Origin: Eretmocerus hayati | Lineage: Eukaryota > Arthropoda > Insecta > Hymenoptera > Aphelinidae | Direction of reading: 5' to 3' | Assembly (NCBI GenBank): GCA_029851415.1 | Contig: CM056742.1 | Span: forward strand, 83,380,748-83,444,747 | Length of the DNA: 64,000 nucleotides | Shown: one piece after another, positions 55,524-64,000 of the stretch | Layout of the letters: each line of letters begins with the position of its first letter | Numbering within the stretch: position 1 is the first letter of the stretch | Translations under genes and position numbers: made by a program | The notes under the pieces: generated by a model | Databases searched by the model: none | What the model was told of the DNA's origin: nothing | The model's input: only the letters and a program-made list of their open reading frames with translations

Positions 55524-55985
55524 TACATGACCACTTGATCTGAGGTTCTGTCGAGTTTCGGGTTCATTGAATTTTTCGGCAACCCACAGTGGCGTCATAA
55601 CTGCGCAGATAACTGCTCGAAGCTAGATTCCGCCCTGTTTTGGCCCCATAGCCGAGGGTGCTGGCTGGTAATTGATTTTTCGGGCATCACCGATGGTACA
55701 TGACTCCTTGATCTGAGCTTCTGAAGAGTTACGGATCCATTGGAACTTTCTCCAACCCACAAAGGCGTCATAACTGCGCGGATGAAAGCTCTAAGCAGGA
55801 TCTTATCCTACTTGGGGCCTCTCAGCCGAGGATGGTGGCTGGTCATAAATTCTGTGGACTCTTTTCATGGTACCTGACGACTCGATCCGAGGTTCCTGAG
55901 AGTTTTGGGTCCATTGGGACTCTCTTCAACCCACAGTGACGTCTCAACTGCGAGTATAAGGACTCTAAGCAGGGTCTCCCCATTT
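55524..55985 (+). repeat. Satellite 2, last units
   Basis: Two to three monomers, the last ones diverged (for example 'TCAGCCGAGGATGGTGGCTGG'), ending near 'TTTGGGCCCCATGATCGATT'. Confidence 0.82.
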
Positions 55986-57621
55986 TGGGCCCCATGATCG
56001 ATTCGGCTGATTCGTTATCGATTCCGCTATTATCTCTGGCGACTCATGTGTATCCAGTCTATCGTCACACAGGTTCCCGTATGCGATTGAATCCTCCAAT
56101 CGCACGTTATTGTATAGAGTTACTCAGCCTACCCCATAGTTCTCATCTCGCACTGATCCAGCTTTCGTCCAGCCTCAGGCCCAAATATCGGTTCCCTCTG
56201 GGTCTTGGGACTATCTCAACTATAGCTGTCGAGAGTAATAAAAAAGTAATAGAATCCTGTGTAGATCTGAGTGTCCTTACAGCTTCGCTTATATATAGTG
56301 TTCGCTAGCGTATGCTTACGCTAGCGAAAACCATCGTATTCCAGCTCAATCATATCACACGCATATTTTGAGGACATATCCTGAGAGAAATAAAGAAGTA
56401 ATAAAAAATGAGCTACTGCACATTCCCGTCCGATCTATCCCCGGCCTTTCATTCGCTAGCGTAAGCTCCCGCTAGCGAAAACTGTCATATTTCGGGCCCA
56501 TGACCGGTGATGAATTTTTTTCTTTGCTAATGAATCAGTTATAAAAAAAGTGATAAAGAGAGAAATTGGTTTGGGACCGATTCGTGAGTTAGTGTTCGCT
56601 AGCTTCAGGTACCCCAAAGATTGGTCCTCTAAGCGGGATGAGAAGCCGACAGGAGCAGGTCTTCGCTGATCTCATGGTGAAACTCAGTTACTCGCAGTGA
56701 GTTGTGAATCAATTCTCACCCTCCCCCACCCGGCAATCACGCCAATTTCCAGCGCATTCCTCCTCACTCTGTGCTCATCATCAACGAGCTGAGCGACGTA
56801 CGATCGTCGTACGAAATCATGTCTGCACCACCCTCGTGTGCAAGCCACAGGAGCATCATCGCTCGACTCCCATAAGCTCTGTGTTAGCTTGCAGCTACAC
56901 GTGGACATCATCCACGAGAGAAATCTCTCATCTCTCTCGCATCATTGGAATGGCCGAGTTGGCCGAAATTCCATCGCGCTCACCCGCGAGCGAGCCACAC
57001 GTGATATCACTCTAGTCCATGTAGGCTATCATATTCTAGATCAGTCAATCACCTAATGTGCAGTTCTATCAGACGTTGACGCATGCAGGCCCTCTTGCCG
57101 CGCCGCGCACTTCACCTCAGTGTCTTTCTCGCGAGTCTCTCTTTCTTGCTGAGTACCCCTACCCCAACCAACTGGATATCCTGCGTTCACATTATATGTT
57201 CGAATAGTGCACTGTATCCCGCGTGCGCTATCTCACTCACTCTCTCGAGTCGCTCTCTCTGCCGCTGAAATTTCCGCAAAGCTGGCACTGTATGCTATGC
57301 TTCTGCGTGTGTGAGCGTGTTACTTACCACTCGACCCCACCTCACCTCGCAAGCTGAGCACCTGCTCAAACTCGCAGCTTGTGACTCGATCGCAATTTGA
57401 GAGCGATCATACACTGAATCCGCGCTCAGCTGTGTATTGGCTAGCGCTAATTGTCTCACCCACCCTCGCCACACCCGCGTGCTTTTGTGCCCTTCAAACA
57501 TCGTACCAAATCGTACCATACTACTGATTTTTGTAAATTCAACACAGAATCAGCCCCGAAATGTGAAGTAAAGAGTACCTCAAACTCTTTGCAAAACAAG
57601 ACATCATTACTAATTCGATAG
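55986..57621. other. Unassigned stretch with short perfect hairpins
   Basis: No gene recognised. It holds hairpins TTCGCTAGCGTA/TACGCTAGCGAA (56301-56328) and TTCGCTAGCG/CGCTAGCGAA (56452-56479), a partial third copy near 56593, and the palindrome CGTACGATCGTCGTACG near 56797. Open frames up to 107 codons have no recognisable features. Confidence 0.5.
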
Positions 57622-57625
57622 TTAA

Positions 57626-57825
57626 CCCGTTGACTTTAGAAGCAACTTCCGGCACTCGCAAACCGTTCCTCATGGTCAAAACATCAAATACTAGTGTCAA
57701 AACCACAAAGTGGCAAAATTAGAAAGTCGAAAAATTTTCGATCTTTATTATTTTTCTCAAAAATGGTCGACTATTGAGACCTAATTCTTGTGTCAACATG
57801 ATTCTGGACATCAACAGTCAACGGG
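57626..57825. mobile_element. piggyBac-type MITE, 200 bp
   Basis: Begins CCCGTTGACT and ends AGTCAACGGG, flanked on each side by TTAA (57622-57625 and 57826-57829). A TTAA target and CCC/GGG ends are the piggyBac signature. There is no coding capacity. Confidence 0.82.
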
Positions 57826-57982
57826 TTAACACACTCGACCAAGTGCGAAAACAAGCACACCCCTCTCAGCAGCTGTTGATGGGTAAATTGTCCAAACTGG
57901 ACGGAGCATGAAATACGTGCCGGAACTCGCACGCAGAGCTGTATGCTGAAGCCAGTCCCGAGGACCTGCACATGACTACTTC

Positions 57983-59990
57983 GTGAATAAAAATATCACG
58001 ATAGTCGAAGTGGCCTGTGATCAAGTCAGAGACTTTATCCTCGAAGCTGCAGAAAGCCGAGACGTCTGCGATTGCTGCCAGAAATCATCGTTACGCCCCA
58101 GCGCCGGCTCAGACGCAGCCAGGCGTGGGGTTCCAACTTCCAGAGTTGCCGATGTCGACTTTCGATAGAAATCCCACTGAATGGTCCCATTTGGAGACAT
58201 TTCTTCATTCACCATCATTTCACGTCCTCATTTAGCTGATCGTTTCATTTGGGAGCCGCACTTACTGGTGAAGCCAGGGGAATCCTTTCCAATGTTTCGA
58301 TTAGGAATATCAATTTTGCGTCATCCTGGCGAACTCCATCGATAGGTACGAGAATAAGCGTACCTAAATCCACTTTCATCTCAAATATTCTGTGAATATT
58401 CCCGACATTACGTCCCATAACTTGAATTCTCTGAAATCTCTGCGTGATAAATCCAATTCTGCATCAAATGCGTTGCGTGACCTCCTGCGACCAGTTGATT
58501 CATGTAGTGATTTGATTGTTTTATTCTCATTTCAGAATTAAATGAAGTTTCTCGCCAGAATTGGGAACAGTGTACTTGTGGAGCTCTAGATTATCCAATT
58601 CATGACGAATTTAAATCATTCCTTGATACGAGAATCTGTACGATGAAAAATATGTCCAAAGTCATAAACCCACTACTCAACAGTTGACTAACCCCACTAT
58701 GCAGTCCACGTGCCTCGTTTGCCAAGGCGAACATAAAATTTACAGTTGTCCCAAATTCGAAAGATCGACGACCATCGATCAACGTGAGCGATTTATTTCT
58801 AAAGACTCCAGATGTTTCACTCAGGGCTCTTTAGCTCAGGGACTGTTTAGCTCAGGGTCATGGAGTCGGAGATTGCAAGAGATTATGTAATTGTACAATT
58901 TGTAATGGGCATCATCATGAATTTCTCCATGAGGAACCACCGAGAAAAGATTTGGAAGGCTCTGCAGCAAAGAAGCCAAAACCCCTAACAAACTTAGTGA
59001 TGGATCTGGCAATTCGGCCGATCCTAGTGACAATGCAGTGGTGAATAATGGTGATCTAACAAATACTCATACCTCTCATGCTTATGAGAAAGAGAAATGC
59101 TCAATCCTCCTGACAACAGCGCGTATGATTGTAATCTCACCTGATGGTCATCCTGTTAGCACTCGCGCGTTGATTGACCCGTGTTCGGAGCGATCTTACG
59201 TGTCCGAAAATTTGGTTCAGACGTTGAAATCACGTGAAACTCGATGCGATTCATCGATCGCTCATCTTGATGGCGAGAATTCATGTAATGCCTCGTACGT
59301 GACGTCATTCGAAATAATTTCTACTGCCTCGTGTGATAAGCAAATCTTGATCCAAGTGATGATACTGTCGCGGATTACAGCTTATAACCCCCCAAGATCC
59401 AATATTCGTGACTTTTCCCCTCAATCGCAGAAGCTTGATTTAGCGGACCCCAACCCCTCAGAGTCCCACAAGATCGAAGTACTGATCGGTAATGACTATT
59501 TCACGAGCATTTTGCTTGGAAATACTTGTCAAGGACGACCAAATGAACCGGTCGCCCAAGGAACTATCTCCGGATATACCCTCACTGGACCACTTCCTCA
59601 GGTCAGAACACCCCAAACCCTGGTGCATGAACAACATGATGCTACTGCAGAGCAACAGGGAATTCCGAGCTTTTTGGACGCCGAACGCATCCGTGCCCCG
59701 CCAGAGCTTACCCCAGAAGACTGTGAATCTCACTTCCAGTCGACACATACTCGGTTACCAGACAGCCGATACATGGTTCGACTGCCATTCAAGCAGCCAC
59801 TCAGCTCTCTTGGCGACTCGCGCACTCAGGCGCTCAAAAGTTTCCAGCGGCGGGAAAAACTTCTTGTCAAAAATCCAGAGCTAATGAATTCTCATGGCGA
59901 TTTTTCAGAAAAATATTAGTGCTTAGGTCACATGGTAAAATAACTCCTCGATCAAGTAGGCGATCCTTCGCTTCATTTCATCCCCTATTG
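57983..59990 (+). pseudogene. BEL/Pao gag-pol relic
   Basis: A gag-like start region (LPELPMSTFDRNPTEWSHLE near 58135), a frame-broken middle, a knuckle region with CLVCQGEHKIYSCPKF (about 58710) and a second one in another frame (CTICNGHHHEFLH, about 58898) follow the BEL order. From 59038 an open frame of 293 codons without ATG covers the aspartic protease region (RALIDPCSERSYVSENL) and the start of the reverse transcriptase region (GNDYFTSILLGN, GYTLTGPLP, DSRYMVRLPFK), and is cut off near 59990. The protease DxGS motif reads DPCS. Several frameshifts and stops, no LTRs and no RT catalytic part: a dead fragment. Confidence 0.82.
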
Positions 59991-60076
59991 AAAATTTAGA
60001 CATACGATCGTATACGCGATCGTATATCTAAATTAGTACAGTATTAGTACAGTATAGATTAGCAAAGTATGTACGC

Positions 60077-62932
60077 TAGGGTGGGCCGAATATGAATTTT
60101 TTTTTAGATCGATACGCTTGGGGTCGGGGAAGTTAGGTTCCCACTAGTAGATGTGGGAATTTCTTTGCTGGACGCTGGAAAATGAGATCTTCCGTCCGAG
60201 CAAGAGCCGTGAAGGTTTTTTTGAATAACATGCGTTTCAATGGGGAACTGCATAATTTGTACATTTTTCTCCCTTGTTTAGCAGATAACTCTAACGCATT
60301 TGAACTTTTCCAGACATACTTCAGCTCATTTTGAAGCTCCCTTCAAGGCCTTCGAAATGAGCTGAGGTCAGTTTGATTTTGACCAATTGGAGACGGGTTA
60401 TCTTGATTTTTTCTAAGAGAGATTTTCATCCGAAATACCAAAAAAATTGCATTCTTGGCCTCGTAAAGCTACCTGAGGGCATGAAGCTCCGAAAAACCGA
60501 CGGAGCAGCACGTACACTATGATGTTTAGATATTTTTCCTGTATTTACACTCGCAAACACCATTTCAGAGCACATCCACGAAGCCAGTGCAGAAAATCCA
60601 GCAATAATCCCGAAATTATCGAAAATCTTCCATCATATACGGCCCCCCTCTTCTCTCATACGGGCTTGGGACCGTCAATGACAGAGTTACTTTTCTCTTG
60701 TATTTTCCTAGTTCCTTTACATTCTCTCAATTTTTCTCATTTTCCTCCATTTTGTTTTCTTTCCTTCTCTCCAGTTCTTCTCAGTTCCTGTAATCGACCA
60801 TTCCTCTACTTCTTTGAAAATTCTTTCATATTTTTGTTAGATCTTGGATCTAAGTTCATCTCAAAGGGCTTTGAGATCTTTTTTTCGAGTCGAACTTCGG
60901 CATTATTTGTCTAGATTGAAGCATTGCTAATATATAATCTTCTCTTTTCTCCTTACCATAAACTTTGCCCGATGTCTCCGTCACCAGCTGAACCATACGC
61001 TCTACAGCCTGTGTGTGGCACGGGTACTCACTAAATTGCCAACTCGTGGGCAATTTAACGAAAATGTAAGAAAAAAACGAAACAGAATACAAAAAGAGGA
61101 ATTGCCCTGACATCGACGGTCCCAAGCCCGTATGAGAGATGTGGAGGGCCGGATATGATGAAACATTTTCGATAATTTCGGAATTATTGCTGGATTTTCT
61201 GCGCGGGCTTAGTGAATGTGCTCTCAAATGGTGTTTGCGAGTATAAATACAGAGAAAATATCCAAATGTCATTGTGTACGTGCTGCCTTCTCGGTTCTGT
61301 GGAGTTCATGCCCTGAGATAGCCTCATGAGGCCAAGATTGCAATTTTTTGTTATTTTGAATGAAAATCTCTCTTAGGAAAAATCAAGATAACTCGTCTGC
61401 AGTTGGTCGAAATCAAACCTACCTTAACACGTTTCAAAGGCCTTAGAGAGGGGTTCAGAATGAGCTAGAGTACGTCTGAAAAGAGTTAAGAAGCGTTAGA
61501 GTTATCTGCTGAATAAGGGAGAAGAATGTACAAATTATGCAGTTCCCCTTTAAACGCATGTTATTTAAGAAAACCTCCACGGCTATTGCTCGGACGAAAG
61601 ATCTCATTCCCCAGCGTCCATCAAAGGGATTTTCACATCTACTAGTCAAAATCTAACTTCTCCGACCCCAAGTGTATCTGTCGCAGCCTTTTGGTAGAAT
61701 CAGCCGTTTCATTTTGAAACGGTTCATTCTACAATCGGGCGGGCTAACACCAGCCTTCTGATCAAACGGCTACTGTTTCTCAGCCATTTGGTCAAATGGC
61801 GGATCGCGCGCAGCCTTTTCATATTAGAACTTGCACTTTTCAATATTTCGCGGTAGATTTGTGAACTTCAGCTCGTGAGAATTGAGATATGGAGGTTGTA
61901 TAAAGCTTGATACGTGAGTTATTATTACACGTGAAATAAATGATCGGTAAAACATGATGTCCAGATCTTCTGGGCATGATTTTTCACCAATTTTATATCT
62001 CAAAATGTGATGGAACAACGACCGCTAGGGATATTTTACGTGGTTGGTGAGCATATTGGCTGAACTTTTGATCTCATTCGATAAAAAAGCACTGACTTTT
62101 TCAGATAAAAACAGCTATCGCTCTGAAACGGGACAAGATATCGACAAGCGATTCAGCGCATTTGGAAGTCAAGACAGGAACTTATCAAATTACACCTTGA
62201 AATATATTGAAAATCGCGATCTAGGTTTCCTTCCAGAAAAACATTTTCAAAAAATTTTGAAAACATAAGTGTTAAAGATAAGTGTTATCAGAATTATTCC
62301 AGAACCCTGTCCTGGAGAATGGAATTGAGTCGCGATTTTGACGGAGTTTTCAAATGCGCTGAACTTATCGTCGATATCTCTTTCCGCTTCAGAGCTATAG
62401 CTCTTTCGATGCGAAGACGTCAGCTCCCGTGTCAGCGCTTTTTCATCGAAAAAATAAAAATTCAAACCAATCTGTTCACCAGCTGGACAAAAAAAAATTT
62501 TGGGGTTCCGACGGTCGGTTTTTGATCACGTTTTACGATATAAAATCAGTGAAAAATCATGCGCAGAAGATCTGGACATCATGTTTTATCGATCATTCAT
62601 TTCACGTGAAATTACTCATCTGTCATTCCTTAGATTATTCCCGTTACCTCATTTTCACGAGCTCAAGTTCACAAATCTACCGCGAAATATTGGAAAGCGC
62701 ATAAGTTCTAATATGAAAAGGCTGCGCGCAATCCGCCATTTGACCAAATGGCTGGGAAACAGTAGCCGTTTGACCAAAAGGCTGGTTTTAGCCCGCCCGA
62801 TTGTAGAATGAACCGTTTTAAACTGAAAAGGCGGCGTTTGGCCAAAAGGCTAGCCTTTTGGCCGAACGGCTGATTCTACCGAAAGGCTGCGACATATCGA
62901 CCTAAAAAAAAATTCATTCTCGGCCCACCCTA
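60077..62932. mobile_element. hAT-like foldback element made of two giant palindromes
   Basis: 40-bp terminal inverted repeats begin TAGGGTGGGCCGA and have about five mismatches. Flanking octamers ATGTACGC (60069-60076) and ATGTACAC (62933-62940) match at 7 of 8 positions, suggesting an 8-bp target duplication. Inside, 60105-about 60690 pairs with about 61120-61690 (palindrome A), and 61690-about 62260 pairs with about 62285-62890 (palindrome B). The B arms carry strings of small palindromes built on AAAAGGCT and AGCCTTTT. Open frames are mirrored between arms and show no transposase. TAGGG ends plus 8 bp point to hAT, but this is tentative. Confidence 0.75.
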
Positions 62933-63002
62933 ATGTACACGACCATATGGTCGATCGTGTGCACGATCGTATTTACGAAGGTACATTTGATTATGAATTT
63001 TT

Positions 63003-63228
63003 GGGACACTGGCATCGAAAGCCTATGGTTTCCGCCCCGATACCGGGACAGAAAATGCCGCAATGCCGCCCAGGCTAGAAAACGAGTGAGCATGCGCAGT
63101 AGCCCTCGGGCTGCGCCCTCGGGCCACTACATTGCATGCTCTGACGTTTTCTAACCTGTACGGTGGAGCGGCATTTCACCCTGACATCGCGTCGGAAAGC
63201 CTGGAATTTCGATACAAGTGTCACCGGA
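63003..63228. repeat. Imperfect palindrome of about 226 bp
   Basis: The left half (for example AGGCTAGAAAACGAGTGAGC) is matched inverted by the right half (complement of AGGTTAGAAAACGTCAGAGC). Pairing extends outward to GACACTGGCATCG and CGATACAAGTGTC. The centre holds two GCCCTCGGGC copies. Probably a MITE; no target duplication found. Confidence 0.6.
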
Positions 63229-63246
63229 GAACAGTGTACGCACCTC

Positions 63247-63342
63247 GGGCCAAAAATAACCCATCGCGGCCGCGGGTACGCCGTACTCGCCTACCGGCTC
63301 GTGCGGCAACCTACCCGGGCCGCGATGGGTCACTTTCGGCCC
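63247..63342. repeat. Palindrome with about 31-bp GC-rich arms
   Basis: ACCCATCGCGGCC in the left arm (63247-63277) faces GGCCGCGATGGGT in the right arm (63312-63342), with a 34-bp loop. Confidence 0.6.
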
Positions 63343-64000
63343 TTGTCGCGTAATGTACTATTTTATCAAAACTTGAAAGGAAACAGAGAGCCACAGTGGC
63401 TTGCTGAATCAAGTTGGTAATATCGAAGTAGTTTGAGTAAAATTTCTCGTCATGTTCCCAAATATTCCGTCCGATATCTGTCAAGGATAGCCATCCCATT
63501 TGAATGAATTGGATTCAGTAAGAATATATGTATCCTATGGTCTCCATTCGTGACATGGTTGTTACGATTCCCACCAGTTTGTGTGCAAAAAGAACTTCTC
63601 ACAAAGATTTGTACATAAGCAGATAGATACGCGCTTTATAGAAATTCATTTGTTCATCCATACATGTTCAAAAATATTCCATTTAAACATAGTACGAAGT
63701 TCAACTAACATACTCACCTATAGACATCCAACGAAATGATTAATATCTCTCAAGTTTTCCCTAAAGATATGATGAATGAGTTATAATCACAGTTATGTCA
63801 TGAGAATAAAACATTCAGTAATGAATCAGAGGAACCTTCATACTCTCTCATTCGTGAATTCTTTCCCACGATTTTGAGAGATTTTGAGAGAAGGTCTCAT
63901 ACAAATCTTTCATAGATGCATACAGAATGGCTCTAGAGAATCTGAAAGGGGAAAGAGCCACTCAAAGAACGATGCATCCATCCCAATTGACACAATGATC
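63343..64000. other. AT-rich stretch without recognised features
   Basis: No gene, repeat or RNA recognised up to the window end. Confidence 0.5.

Noticed and set aside
56704..57015. 103-codon plus-strand frame as a host gene
   Set aside because: No domain, no codon bias, and an overlapping frame of similar length.
60519..61272. Frames of 131 and 138 codons in palindrome A as a gene pair
   Set aside because: They are mirror images of each other, created by the inverted arms.

Overview
This window is intergenic, repeat-dominated eukaryotic DNA, most likely from an insect. The reasons are an errantivirus-like Gypsy element with an F-like envelope gene, a BEL/Pao relic, tRNA-derived SINE-like sequences, several MITEs and two large satellite families. 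No host protein-coding gene could be recognised with confidence. Nothing looks bacterial: there are no operons, rRNA genes or CRISPR arrays.

Layout. Positions 1-23891 are a tandem array (satellite 1, monomer about 139-140 bp) with nested longer duplications; its right edge decays from about 22 kb onward. A 4962-bp LTR element (element 1, 23892-28853, target duplication CGGC) sits in that decayed edge, and satellite 1 resumes behind it to about 29.3 kb. Positions 29.3-33.4 kb hold no recognisable gene but contain tRNA-like inverted repeats, a SINE-like element and small hairpin elements.

Element 2 (33511-42940) is a large Gypsy/errantivirus-type provirus with an intact gag, a -1 frameshift site, a 1903-codon pol and a split, truncated env. 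Its pol carries an insert of about 800 residues between RNase H and integrase that includes an OTU-like cysteine protease domain. Its second LTR is inverted. Elements 1 and 2 share LTR tips, a primer-binding-site core and a 9-residue motif (RPPREKPPW) that differs only at synonymous positions. They therefore look like a non-autonomous/autonomous pair.

From 42.9 to 56.0 kb a second satellite (about 175-bp monomer) runs in pieces. It is interrupted by an unexplained 1.8-kb stretch where the satellite changes orientation, a 2.09-kb foldback element with arms of about 720 bp, a young internally deleted Gypsy element (element 3, 49081-53600, apparently identical 1194-bp LTRs, integrase region only), and a pogo/Tigger-like MITE. 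The last 8 kb hold a piggyBac-type MITE, a BEL/Pao gag-pol relic, a 2.86-kb hAT-like element built of two adjacent giant palindromes, and two more palindromes.

How it fits together: the window behaves as heterochromatin-like DNA in which satellites act as landing sites for successive transposons. The most noteworthy system is element 2 with its OTU-containing polyprotein, stop-in-splice-donor env leader and apparent companion, element 1. All assignments rest on reading the sequence alone; no database search was possible.
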